The notes under the pieces are model-generated. The model saw only the letters and a list, made by a program, of their open reading frames with translations. It made no database searches and was not told the DNA's origin. A stretch of 64,000 bases of DNA from NCBI RefSeq assembly GCF_002751875.1, contig NZ_NMZM01000008.1, positions 1-64,000 of the forward strand. Reading direction: 5' to 3'. A program made the translations under genes and the position numbers. Below are positions 56,101-64,000 of this stretch, in pieces (the stretch's first letter is position 1; the number at the start of each line of letters is the position of its first letter). This stretch comes from Oceaniglobus indicus. GTDB taxonomy: Bacteria; Pseudomonadota; Alphaproteobacteria; Rhodobacterales; Rhodobacteraceae.

Positions 56101-56835
56101 ATGAAACAGGAACCACCATCGGCCAGTGGATCGCGGCGTGTGCGCATGGCACCCGATCAACGCCGCGCGCACATCCTGAACGCCGCGCAGGCCCTGTTTT
56201 TCGAGCGGGGTTGGGAGGATGTCACCATCTCTGACGTCCTGGACGCGGCCGGCATTTCCAAGGGCGGCTTCTATCATCACTTCGCCGCCAAGGAAGATCT
56301 GCTCGACGCGATCGTCCAACGCTTCACCGCCGAGGCGCTGACCGCCGCCCAGGCGGCCCGCGCGGCGACGTCGGGCGATGCGTTGGCGCGATTCAACGCC
56401 TTCCTCGCAGCATCGAGCCGTTGGAAGGCCGAGCGGGGGGCGCGGATGAAGTTTTTCACCGATGTCATGCTGCGCCCCGGCAACGACATCCTGTTTGCTC
56501 GCATCACCGCAGCGGCCAATGCGGCCGTCATGCCGGTTTTGATCGACATGATCGCCCAAGGAGTCGACGAGGGCACCTTCGATGTTCCCGACACCGCGCT
56601 GGTCGGCGAAACGATCACCGCGATGTCGCAGGGGCGCCGCGTGACCTTAAGCGATGCGCTGCGACTTGCCGAGGGCGGCGATGTGGACCGGGCCAGCGAC
56701 ATTCTCTACCGCCGGTTGGTGGCCGAGGGCGAAGTGATCGACCGGTTGCTGGGTCTGCCGCGGGGCAGCGTGGCGCTGTCGAACCGGCGCGAATACGGCC
56801 TGATGCTGCGGGCGATCGTAAACCCCGAACCCTAG
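56101..56835 (+). CDS. TetR-family transcriptional regulator
   Basis: This 244-aa protein has an N-terminal HTH (residues about 20-65: ITISDVLDAAGISKGGFYHHF-like core, read here as DAAGISKGGFYHHFAAKEDL) and a ligand-binding C-terminus of about 180 residues. A palindrome at its own promoter suggests autoregulation. The downstream STAS-like gene lies 45 bp away and is probably co-transcribed; the RND pump farther on is a possible target. Confidence 0.9.
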   Translation: MKQEPPSASGSRRVRMAPDQRRAHILNAAQALFFERGWEDVTISDVLDAAGISKGGFYHHFAAKEDLLDAIVQRFTAEALTAAQAARAATSGDALARFNAFLAASSRWKAERGARMKFFTDVMLRPGNDILFARITAAANAAVMPVLIDMIAQGVDEGTFDVPDTALVGETITAMSQGRRVTLSDALRLAEGGDVDRASDILYRRLVAEGEVIDRLLGLPRGSVALSNRREYGLMLRAIVNPEP

Positions 56836-56880
56836 GTGGCCGCGCGTCCTGCGCAGCCCAAGCCAAGAAAGGAACACACT

Positions 56881-57642
56881 ATGCTGACCGTCAGGGAACT
56901 GAAGCCGAACGTCCATGAAATCACCCTGCGAGGGGTGCTTGAAAAGGACGATATCGAACGGATGGAGCGTGATCTGACCCCCGTCCTGAAAGGCGATGGC
57001 CCCATCGGCCTGATCGTGCGGGCCGAGGATTGGCAGGACATCACCGCCGACGCCCTGGCCGAGGATGCGAAGTTCGAGTTCGGGATGCTGGCGCGATGGT
57101 CGAAGGTCGCGAAGATGGCGCTGGTCACCGACCTTCAGGCCTTCGCGGCGGTCCTGAAATGGATGGATCCGATCCTGCCGATGATCGACATGCGCGCCTT
57201 CGCCTCGTCCGAGGTGGCGGCGGCCGAGGCGTTCGTTTCGGACCTGCCGGCGAAACCTGGCGAAGCCACCGGCACGGGCGTCACCCTTCTTGCCGATGGC
57301 CGCGACGGCGTCATCGCCTATGAGATCGACGGCCGGATTACCGCGGCGGATGTCGACCGCGTTCTGGCACCGCTCGACGCCCTCATGCAGACGGACGACA
57401 GGATCAACCTTCTGGTCCGGTTCAAGTCATACGACGGCTTCGATCCCGCGATCCTGATCGACGGGTCGGTCATGGGCAGCAAGATGCAGGCGATCAACCA
57501 TCTGGGCCGTTATGCCGTGGTGGGGGCGCCGAAGTGGATGGCGGCGATGGCCGGAACCGTCGGCGCCATGATGCCGTTCGAGATGCGCACGTTCGATCCG
57601 ACCGAAGACGATGCCGCCTGGTCCTGGGTGCGCGGTGGCTGA
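56881..57642 (+). CDS. Double SpoIIAA-like (STAS-type) domain protein
   Basis: This 253-aa protein has two related domains. Domain 1 (residues about 8-118) has VHEITLRGVLEKDDIERME and WSKVAKMALVTDL. Domain 2 (about 135-250) has GVIAYEIDGRITAADVDRV and LGRYAVVGAPKWM. Both match the SpoIIAA-like family, which is usually a single domain of about 120 aa, so this is a tandem fusion. The function is unknown. It follows the TetR gene closely. Confidence 0.82.
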   Translation: MLTVRELKPNVHEITLRGVLEKDDIERMERDLTPVLKGDGPIGLIVRAEDWQDITADALAEDAKFEFGMLARWSKVAKMALVTDLQAFAAVLKWMDPILPMIDMRAFASSEVAAAEAFVSDLPAKPGEATGTGVTLLADGRDGVIAYEIDGRITAADVDRVLAPLDALMQTDDRINLLVRFKSYDGFDPAILIDGSVMGSKMQAINHLGRYAVVGAPKWMAAMAGTVGAMMPFEMRTFDPTEDDAAWSWVRGG

Positions 57643-57687
57643 TCGTCGGTTGTATCCGGGCGGCGCCCGACCATATCGCAGTTCAGA

Positions 57688-57713
57688 TCACGTTCGCGCG
57701 TGGGTAAACGTGA
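57688..57713. promoter_or_regulatory. Inverted repeat TCACGTT-N12-AACGTGA upstream of RND genes
   Basis: A perfect 7-bp inverted repeat with a 12-bp spacer lies 38 bp upstream of the efflux operon. It may be an operator for a dimeric regulator or a hairpin. It differs from the TetR site at 56073, so control by another regulator is possible. Confidence 0.45.
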
Positions 57714-57750
57714 CGGTGGCGCGACCGGTGCCCCATAAGGAGATCAGCCA

Positions 57751-59004
57751 ATGACCGAGACCCCGACGGATGGGCGCCAGACGCTCAGCTTTGACGACGA
57801 TCGTGGCTCGAACCGGTCCAGGTGGGTCGCAGGCGGGCTGGCCGTGGCCATCGTCGCCTGGATGGGCAGTGGCTATATTCTGCCGTCGGAAGAACCCGAG
57901 CAGACGGCCAAGACGTCGGTCGCCCCGCGGGCGGTCACCGTTGCGGTGCGCGATTCGGTCGCGGAATCGGTTCAGCAGGTGTTCGTCGCCGAGGGTCAGG
58001 CCCTGCCGGATCGCGACACGGCCGTGCGCGCCGAAACCTCGGGCCAGATCGCCGAGGTCGTGGTCGAAATGGGCGCCGATCTGAACGCCGGACAGGTCAT
58101 CGCGCGCTTTGACATCGCCGCCCGCCAGGCCGATCTTGAACGGGCGAAACAGGAACGTGACCGGGCCCAGCGCGAGTACGACAATGCCACCGCCCTGGTG
58201 GATCGCGGCATCGCCACCGTCGATCGCGTCACCCAAGCCCGCGCGACCCTTGCGGCGGCCGAGGCCGATCTGACCGCCGCGCGCGAGGCGGTCGCCGATA
58301 CCGAGATCAAGGCGCCTTTCGCGGGCCGGCTGGAATCGCTCGATATCGAGGCGGGCGAATTCGTCTCGCTCGGGGCGGATGTCGGCCGGATCGTCGACAA
58401 CACGCCGCTGAAAATCAGCATCCAGATCCCCCAGCAATCCCTGCGCGACATCAAGGTCGGCCAATCGGCCGAAGTGTCCTTCATCACCGGCGAGACATCG
58501 CGCGGCGAGGTCCGCTTCGTCTCGACCAGCGCCGACGCGGAAACCCGCACGTTCATGGCCCGGGTCGAGGTGCCGAACGCCGATGGCGCGATTCCCGCCG
58601 GAATCAGCGCCCAGTTGCGCATTCCGACAGGCCAGACCACGGCGCATTTCGTGTCGCCCGCGATCTTGTCGCTGGATACCGACGGCACCCTTGGCATCAA
58701 GACGGTGAACGCCGACAACGTGGTCGAATTCCACGAGATCGACATCGTGCGCGCCCAGACCGACGGCATCTGGGTGTCGGGGTTGCCCGAACAGTCACGG
58801 ATCATCTCGATCGGGCAGGGCTTCGTCAACGCGGGCGAAACCGTCGATCCACAGGCCGACCCCGACGTGGCGGACAGCGTCGCGTCACAACCGGTGCCCG
58901 GAACGCCCGAACCAGACGGTGACGGCGCAGCCGACGGCACCATCATTCCCGCCGCCGGCGACACCGGCGCACCCGGCGCCGCGAATGCGGAGACGACGCA
59001 ATGA
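57751..59004 (+). CDS. RND efflux periplasmic adaptor (HlyD/AcrA family)
   Basis: This 417-aa protein has an N-terminal membrane anchor (GGLAVAIVAWMGSGYI), a lipoyl-type domain split around a coiled-coil hairpin (AETSGQIAEVVVEMGADLNA and ADLERAKQERDRAQREY), a beta-barrel domain, and a Pro/Ala/Gly-rich tail. It bridges the inner-membrane pump to an outer-membrane channel. It overlaps the pump gene by 4 nt. Confidence 0.93.
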   Translation: MTETPTDGRQTLSFDDDRGSNRSRWVAGGLAVAIVAWMGSGYILPSEEPEQTAKTSVAPRAVTVAVRDSVAESVQQVFVAEGQALPDRDTAVRAETSGQIAEVVVEMGADLNAGQVIARFDIAARQADLERAKQERDRAQREYDNATALVDRGIATVDRVTQARATLAAAEADLTAAREAVADTEIKAPFAGRLESLDIEAGEFVSLGADVGRIVDNTPLKISIQIPQQSLRDIKVGQSAEVSFITGETSRGEVRFVSTSADAETRTFMARVEVPNADGAIPAGISAQLRIPTGQTTAHFVSPAILSLDTDGTLGIKTVNADNVVEFHEIDIVRAQTDGIWVSGLPEQSRIISIGQGFVNAGETVDPQADPDVADSVASQPVPGTPEPDGDGAADGTIIPAAGDTGAPGAANAETTQ

Positions 59005-62000
59005 ACACCCTCATCGACGCCGCATTCAGCCGCGGCCGCGTGGTCGTCATGACCCTGATCATGGTCCTGGCGGTCGGCACCTATGCCTATGTCGCGATTC
59101 CCAAGGAAAGCGCGCCCGAGATCCCGATCCCGATCTTCTATGTCTCGACCGTGCTTGACGGTATCTCGCCCGAGGATTCCGAACGTCTGCTGGTCGAGCC
59201 GCTGGAAACCGAACTGTCGTCGATCAACGGTCTGAAACAGATGACGGGCAACGCGGGCGAAGGCTATGCCAGCGTGCAGCTTGAATTCGAACCGGGGTTC
59301 GATGCGGTTTCGGCGCTGGACAAGGTCAAGGAGGGCGTCGACCGGGCGCAACCCGATCTGCCCGAGGATGCGACCGACCCGGTGGTGACCGAAATCAACA
59401 CCGCGCTGTTCCCGATCCTCACCGTGATCCTGTCCGGCCCCGTGCCCGAACGGACCCTGAACACGCTGACCGAAAACCTGTCGGACCGGATCGAGGCGCT
59501 GAGCGGTGTTCTGGAAGTGGACGTCGGCGGCGCACGCGACGAGCTTCTCGAGGTGCTGATCGACCCCACGGTGTTCGAGACCTACAACATCAGTTTTGAA
59601 GAACTGATCGGCCAGATCAACCGCAACAACCGCCTGATCGCGGCCGGTGCCATTGAAAACGGCGCCGGGCGGATCGTGCTGAAGGTGCCCGGTCTGATCG
59701 AGGGCATCGAGGATGTCATGGCGCTGCCCGTCAAGGTGCGTGGCGATACGGTCGTCACCTTTGCCGATGTCGCCACGATCCGGCGCACCTTCGAGGATCC
59801 GACAGGTTTCGCGCGCATCGACGGCCAGCCCGCGCTGGCGCTGGAGGTCAAGAAGCGGTCGGGATCGAACATCATCGAAACGGTCGCCGCCGTGCGCGAG
59901 CTGATCGAGAACGCCCAGCGCGAATGGCCCGACAGCGTCACCATCGATTACATGCAGGACGAGAGCGAGCAGGTGAAGACCATGCTCAGCGACCTTGAGG
60001 CGAACGTCATCGCCGCCGTGATCCTGGTGATGATCGTCATCGTCTGGGCGCTGGGAATCCGCTCGGCGCTGCTGGTCGGCCTGGCGATCCCGGGGGCGTT
60101 CCTTGCCGGTGTCACCGCGCTGTTTGCCATGGGTTACACGATGAACCTGGTGGTGCTGTTCTCGCTGATCCTGGTCGTGGGGATGCTGGTGGACGGGGCC
60201 ATCGTCACGACCGAGCTGGCCGACCGGCGGCTGCAGGAAGGCGACGCGCCCCGCGTCGCCTATGCCCATGCCGCCAAGCGCATGGCCTGGCCGATCATCG
60301 CGTCGACGGCCACCACCCTGTCGGTGTTCTTTCCGCTGCTGTTCTGGTCGGGCATCGTGGGCGAGTTCATGAAGTTCCTGCCGATCACCGTGATCCTGAC
60401 CCTGACCGCATCGCTGTTCATGGCGCTGATCTTCATCCCCGTCGTCGGCGGCATCATCGGCAAGAAGCCGCCCCAGTCGGCCAAAGCCAAACAGGCGCTC
60501 CATGCCGCCGAGAACGGCGATCCGCGCACCCTGGGCGGGTTTACCGGCGGCTATGTCCGGGTTCTGGAATTCGCGATCCTGCGGCCCTGGGCGACGCTTC
60601 TGATGGCGGTGTCGTTCCTGCTTGCCGGGTTCGGCGCCTATGGCCAGTTCGGCAACGGCATCAGCTTTTTCCCGTCCATCGAACCCGAATTCGCCCAGGT
60701 CCAGGTGCGCGCACGCGACAACTTTTCCATCTTCGAGAAGGACGCGCTGGTGCGCCGGGTCGAGGAACGGCTGTTCGCCTATGACGAGATCGCGTCGGTC
60801 TATGCCCGTTCCGGCGGCAGCAACCGCGACTCGGCCGACCTGATCGGCACGATCCAGATCGAGCTGACCGAATGGGACACACGCCGCACCGCCGACGCCA
60901 TCGGCGAGGACATTCGCGCCGACATGGCCACCATCCCCGGCATCGACGTGCAGGTGCAGACGGCATCCCAGGGCCCGTCGGCCGGCAAGCCGATCAGCCT
61001 GCGGGTGCGCGCCGACACCCCCGAGGATCAGGCGGCGGCGGTCGAGAAGATCCGCGCCGCCATGGAAGACATCGGCGGCTTCACCGACGTGACCGACACG
61101 CGCCCCTTGCCGGGCGTCGAATGGCTGATCTCGGTCAACCGCTCCGAGGCGGCGCGTTTCGGTGCCGATATCTCGACCCTGGGGCAGGCGGTGCAACTGT
61201 TGACCCGCGGCATCACGGTGGCCGACTATCGCCCCAGCGATGCGGACGGAACGGTGGATATCAACGTCCGCTTCCCGGCGGACGAGCGCACCCTGGAAGA
61301 GCTGCAATCGCTCAGGGTGCCGACCTCGGCGGGGCTGGTGCCGATCTCGAACTTCGTGACGTTCGAACCGGCACCGCGCAGCGGCACCATCACCCGCGTC
61401 GATCAGCGCCGCGTCATCACGATCGAGGCGAACGTCGCCCCCGGCGTGCTGGTCAACGATCAGGTCGTCGCGCTGCAATCGGCCATCGACACCATGGATC
61501 TGCCCGATGGCGTCGAAGCCGCCTTCGCTGGCGAGGCGCAGGACCAGACCGACGCCATGACCTTCCTGGTGGGTGCCTTCATCACCGCGGTGTTCCTGAT
61601 GTTCGTGATCCTGGTGATCCAGTTCAACAGCTTCTACCAGGCCTTCGTGGTGATGAGCGCGATCGTGTTTTCCATCGCCGGCGTGCTGTTCGGTCTGATC
61701 GTCACGGGCCGCCCGTTCGGCGTGGTCATGGGCGGCATCGGGGTGATCGCGCTGGCCGGGATCGTGGTGAACAACAACATCGTGCTGATCGACACCTACA
61801 ACGATCTGAAGAAATCCGGATTGTCGCCGCTGGAATCGGCGCTGCGCACGGGGGCGCAACGTCTGCGGCCCGTCGTGCTGACGTCGGTGACGACGGCGCT
61901 GGGGCTGATGCCCATGGTGATCGGCGTGAACCTCAACTTCTTCACGCGCGAAATCGTCTATGGCGCGCCATCGACGCAATGGTGGACCGAGCTCAGCTCG

Positions 62001-62132
62001 GCCATCGCGGGGGGGCTGGTGATCGCCACGGTCCTGACGCTGATCGTCACGCCCTCGATGCTGATGCTGGGCGAGAAGAAGGCGCGTCGGGCGCAAGCCT
62101 CGCCCGGCGTGGCCAAGCCCGAGACGGCCTGA
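59001..62132 (+). CDS. RND efflux transporter permease
   Basis: This 1043-aa inner-membrane proton-driven pump has 12 helices and two large periplasmic loops. RND motifs include the N-terminal PKESAPEIPIP region and the cytoplasmic-membrane segment LVVGMLVDGAIVTTELADRR, which in drug pumps carries proton-relay residues. It is a typical AcrB/MdtB-like length. The substrate is unknown; no outer-membrane protein gene follows. Confidence 0.94.
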   Translation: MNTLIDAAFSRGRVVVMTLIMVLAVGTYAYVAIPKESAPEIPIPIFYVSTVLDGISPEDSERLLVEPLETELSSINGLKQMTGNAGEGYASVQLEFEPGFDAVSALDKVKEGVDRAQPDLPEDATDPVVTEINTALFPILTVILSGPVPERTLNTLTENLSDRIEALSGVLEVDVGGARDELLEVLIDPTVFETYNISFEELIGQINRNNRLIAAGAIENGAGRIVLKVPGLIEGIEDVMALPVKVRGDTVVTFADVATIRRTFEDPTGFARIDGQPALALEVKKRSGSNIIETVAAVRELIENAQREWPDSVTIDYMQDESEQVKTMLSDLEANVIAAVILVMIVIVWALGIRSALLVGLAIPGAFLAGVTALFAMGYTMNLVVLFSLILVVGMLVDGAIVTTELADRRLQEGDAPRVAYAHAAKRMAWPIIASTATTLSVFFPLLFWSGIVGEFMKFLPITVILTLTASLFMALIFIPVVGGIIGKKPPQSAKAKQALHAAENGDPRTLGGFTGGYVRVLEFAILRPWATLLMAVSFLLAGFGAYGQFGNGISFFPSIEPEFAQVQVRARDNFSIFEKDALVRRVEERLFAYDEIASVYARSGGSNRDSADLIGTIQIELTEWDTRRTADAIGEDIRADMATIPGIDVQVQTASQGPSAGKPISLRVRADTPEDQAAAVEKIRAAMEDIGGFTDVTDTRPLPGVEWLISVNRSEAARFGADISTLGQAVQLLTRGITVADYRPSDADGTVDINVRFPADERTLEELQSLRVPTSAGLVPISNFVTFEPAPRSGTITRVDQRRVITIEANVAPGVLVNDQVVALQSAIDTMDLPDGVEAAFAGEAQDQTDAMTFLVGAFITAVFLMFVILVIQFNSFYQAFVVMSAIVFSIAGVLFGLIVTGRPFGVVMGGIGVIALAGIVVNNNIVLIDTYNDLKKSGLSPLESALRTGAQRLRPVVLTSVTTALGLMPMVIGVNLNFFTREIVYGAPSTQWWTELSSAIAGGLVIATVLTLIVTPSMLMLGEKKARRAQASPGVAKPETA

Positions 62133-62262
62133 ACCGGGGCAGGGCAAAGCATCGCCGCCATGGCCCCTTGTGCTATTTCCCGGGCCGTGGCGGTGGTGGT
62201 GTCCTTCACTCTGGCCGCGAAATGGGCCATTCCTGCGGCGAACACGCTGTAAAGGACCCGCC

Positions 62263-62766
62263 ATGTCGCTGACCATCACGCCCGCCCACGCCGACGATCT
62301 GCAATCCATCCATGACATCCACAAGGCAAGCTGGGCGTCGGCCTATGCCTCGATGGTCCCGGACGAGGCGCTGGGTGCGCCGCTGGATGCCCATATGGCG
62401 CGAACCTGGTCCGAATTGCCGGGCGGGATCCTGCTGGCCCGGCTGGACGACGTGCCGGTGGGCTTCATCCGGCTGAAGACCCGCGACGGCTGGCCCTATG
62501 TCGACAACCTGCATGTCGATCCCAAGCTGCGCAGCGGCGGGATCGGTCGTGCCCTGATGGCCGCCGGCTGCGCCGAGTTGCAGGCACAGGATGCCGGGCG
62601 GGTCTGGCTGACCGTGGTGGCCGCCAACCACGGCGCACGCCGGTTCTACAAGCGGATGGGCGGGATCGAGGCGGCGCAGATCCGCGAAATCCTGCTGGGG
62701 GTCGAGGTCGCGACCTATCCCGTAATCTGGACCCGGCTGGACCATCTGGCAAAATGCAGCAAATAA
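62263..62766 (+). CDS. GNAT-family N-acetyltransferase
   Basis: This 167-aa acetyltransferase has the acetyl-CoA loop VDPKLRSGGIGRALM (R-x-x-G-x-G/A) and C-terminal NHGARRFYKRMGG. The substrate is unknown. ATG 62263 has AAAGGA six bases upstream. It is followed by tRNA-Asp. Confidence 0.88.
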   Translation: MSLTITPAHADDLQSIHDIHKASWASAYASMVPDEALGAPLDAHMARTWSELPGGILLARLDDVPVGFIRLKTRDGWPYVDNLHVDPKLRSGGIGRALMAAGCAELQAQDAGRVWLTVVAANHGARRFYKRMGGIEAAQIREILLGVEVATYPVIWTRLDHLAKCSK

Positions 62767-62830
62767 TTCTGAAAACCGGGTTTCTTGCGCTTGACGCCGC
62801 CCGCCGCAAACCGTAATCAGCCCACATCGC

Positions 62831-62907
62831 GCGGTTGTAGCTCAGTTGGTTAGAGTACCGGCCTGTCACGCCGGGGGTCGCGGGTTCGAGCCCCGTCAAC
62901 CGCGCCA
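62831..62907 (+). tRNA. tRNA-Asp (GTC anticodon)
   Basis: A 77-nt cloverleaf with acceptor GCGGTTG/CAACCGC, discriminator G, encoded CCA, anticodon loop CTGTCAC with GTC, and T arm CGGGTTCGAGCCCCG. A terminator follows 23 bp later. Confidence 0.97.
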
Positions 62908-62929
62908 CTTTCCATCCGGAAATGCAATG

Positions 62930-62961
62930 GAACGCTGTTAATTCAGCGTTCTTTTGCGTTT
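62930..62961 (+). terminator. Intrinsic terminator after tRNA-Asp
   Basis: GAACGCTG-TTAATT-CAGCGTTC forms a perfect 8-bp stem followed by TTTTGCGTTTT. It should end the tRNA-Asp transcript and perhaps also the opposing his transcript. Confidence 0.9.
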
Positions 62962-63047
62962 TGGGGGTCCGATGCGGGCTGTCCTTGGTCGGGTCGGTCA
63001 GGGCGCGCGACAGCGGCCCGTCCGATCGGAGCCGATGAATGACGGCC

Positions 63048-63356
63048 CTAGCGCGCGGCCTTTTCGTCGATCCCCGATTGCCCTTCGCGCCGTGCCAGTT
63101 CGGCTTCGACGTCCGACAGGGTGACGCCGCGCGCCGCCAGCATGACCAGCAGGTGATACAGCACATCGGCCGCCTCGCCGGTCAGGCGTCCGGTGTCGCC
63201 TTTCACCGCTTCGATGATCGCCTCGATGGCTTCCTCGCCAAACTTCTCGGCGCACTTTACCGGGCCCTTGGCCAGCAGCCGGGCGGTCCAGGACGTGTCG
63301 GGGTCGGCGCCACGGCGCTTCTCGATGGTGGCGGCCAGCCGGTTCAGCGCGCTCAT
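63048..63356 (-). CDS. hisE: Phosphoribosyl-ATP pyrophosphatase
   Basis: This 102-aa MazG-like enzyme of histidine synthesis has the metal-binding pattern [17 protein letters not shown] and [17 protein letters not shown]. It hydrolyses PR-ATP to PR-AMP. Its ATG overlaps the hisF stop by 4 nt, the common hisFE order of alphaproteobacteria. Confidence 0.95.
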   Translation of the reverse strand: MSALNRLAATIEKRRGADPDTSWTARLLAKGPVKCAEKFGEEAIEAIIEAVKGDTGRLTGEAADVLYHLLVMLAARGVTLSDVEAELARREGQSGIDEKAAR

Positions 63357-64000
63357 GCCAGCCTCACGGGGATGCCGGCGGCGGCCATGTGGGCCTTGGC
63401 CTCGCCAATCGTGAAATCGCCGAAATGGAAGATCGACGCGGCCAGAACCGCCGATGCGCCGCCTTCAAGGACACCGGCCACCAGGTGATCCAGCGTGCCG
63501 ACCCCGCCCGACGCGATGACCGGCACCGGCACGGCGTCGGAAATCGCCCGGGTCAGCGGAATGTTGAACCCGGCGCGGGTGCCGTCGCGGTCCATCGAGG
63601 TCAACAGGATCTCGCCCGCGCCCTTGGCGGCGACGGTGCGGGCAAACTCCACGGCGTCGATCCCGGTGGCGCGGCGCCCGCCGTGGGTGAAGATCTCCCA
63701 TTTGCCGGGGGCGACGGTCTTGGCGTCGATTGCCACCACGATGCATTGTGACCCGAACCGCTCGGCGGCGCGTGCCACGACGTCGGGGTCGGCCACGGCG
63801 GCCGAATTGAACGACACCTTGTCGGCCCCTGCCAGAAGCAGCTTGCGCACGTCCTCGGGGGTGCGCACGCCGCCGCCCACGGTCAGCGGCATGAAGCAGT
63901 GTTCGGCCGTGCGCGTCACCAGATCGAACATCGTGTCGCGGTTGTCTTCGGTGGCCATGATGTCGAGGAAGCACAATTCATCCGCGCCCGCCGCGTCATA
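63353..64000 (-). CDS. hisF: Imidazole glycerol phosphate synthase subunit HisF (partial)
   Basis: This (beta/alpha)8-barrel cyclase is cut by the window edge; its N-terminal about 40 residues, including the first catalytic Asp, lie beyond 64000. Visible segments are [14 protein letters not shown] at the edge, [35 protein letters not shown] (second catalytic Asp) and [13 protein letters not shown]. With HisH it makes IGP and AICAR. It heads into hisE with an ATGA overlap. Confidence 0.96.
   Translation of the reverse strand, partial: YDAAGADELCFLDIMATEDNRDTMFDLVTRTAEHCFMPLTVGGGVRTPEDVRKLLLAGADKVSFNSAAVADPDVVARAAERFGSQCIVVAIDAKTVAPGKWEIFTHGGRRATGIDAVEFARTVAAKGAGEILLTSMDRDGTRAGFNIPLTRAISDAVPVPVIASGGVGTLDHLVAGVLEGGASAVLAASIFHFGDFTIGEAKAHMAAAGIPVRLA

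Noticed and set aside
57996-62324. 1442-codon minus-strand open frame opposite the RND genes
   Set aside because: It is antisense to two clear transporter genes, is composed mainly of His, Arg, Gly, Asp and Gln, and has no domain. It is a product of high GC at third positions.

Overview
The window is high-GC DNA with ATGA-coupled operons. It carries the mreBCD-mrdA-rodA shape operon, a riboswitch-controlled gcvT-H-P operon, a FeS-type photolyase and many alphaproteobacterial-looking proteins. The best fit is a chromosomal segment of an alphaproteobacterium of the Rhodobacterales (Roseobacter-like) group. This is inferred from gene content and protein style, not from a database search.

Layout. 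0-7 kb: a sugar-type (CUT2) ABC uptake operon on the minus strand encodes a binding protein, permease, ATPase, an unusual LacI-HTH/PfkB-kinase fusion, a second PfkB kinase and a TenA-like protein. It is divergent from a BtpA-family TIM barrel gene and a small secreted protein. 7-8 kb: tRNA-Gln with a decayed integrase fragment beside it. 8-12 kb: a BON-MscS channel and a capsule-export pair (KpsE-like and KpsT-like). 12-15 kb: NhaA, then an ArsR-controlled permease with a near-perfect operator. 15-17.4 kb: a uracil-DNA glycosylase-family protein, an SseB-like protein and a hydroxyacid dehydrogenase. 17.4-23 kb: rodA, mrdA, mreD, mreC and mreB. 23-25.3 kb: leuA behind a leucine-rich leader peptide. 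25.3-34.6 kb: an SDR, a photolyase, an 18-repeat MORN protein, NadE, an MBL hydrolase, a small metalloprotease, GltX and a gamma-glutamylcyclotransferase-like protein. 34.7-39.4 kb: tandem glycine riboswitch and gcvTHP. 39.4-40.8 kb: a DUF2254 membrane protein.

40.84-52.67 kb is an integrated element in tRNA-Ala(CGC), bounded by 48-bp identical direct repeats. It has an integrase, an excisionase-like HTH protein, phage early genes, a decapitated DNA methyltransferase and a deletion scar joining a NusG-like N-terminus to a tail-protein C-terminus. It also keeps a lysis cassette (M15 endolysin and holin-like protein). At its right end is a lower-GC cargo segment with an uncharacterised 404-aa protein, a PIN-like protein and a frameshifted potassium channel. 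The structural phage genes are gone, so this is a decayed prophage that kept its integration, lysis and cargo functions.

52.7-64 kb returns to the chromosome: ExoD, an orphan ParA, two cold-shock proteins, CreA, a TetR regulator with a palindromic site just downstream of its promoter, a double SpoIIAA-like protein, an RND efflux pair, a GNAT acetyltransferase, tRNA-Asp with a clear terminator, hisE, and hisF running off the right edge.

A ~35-bp intergenic repeat family occurs five times (near 16.4, 27.6, 31.0 and twice at 36.5 kb), always just after stop codons.
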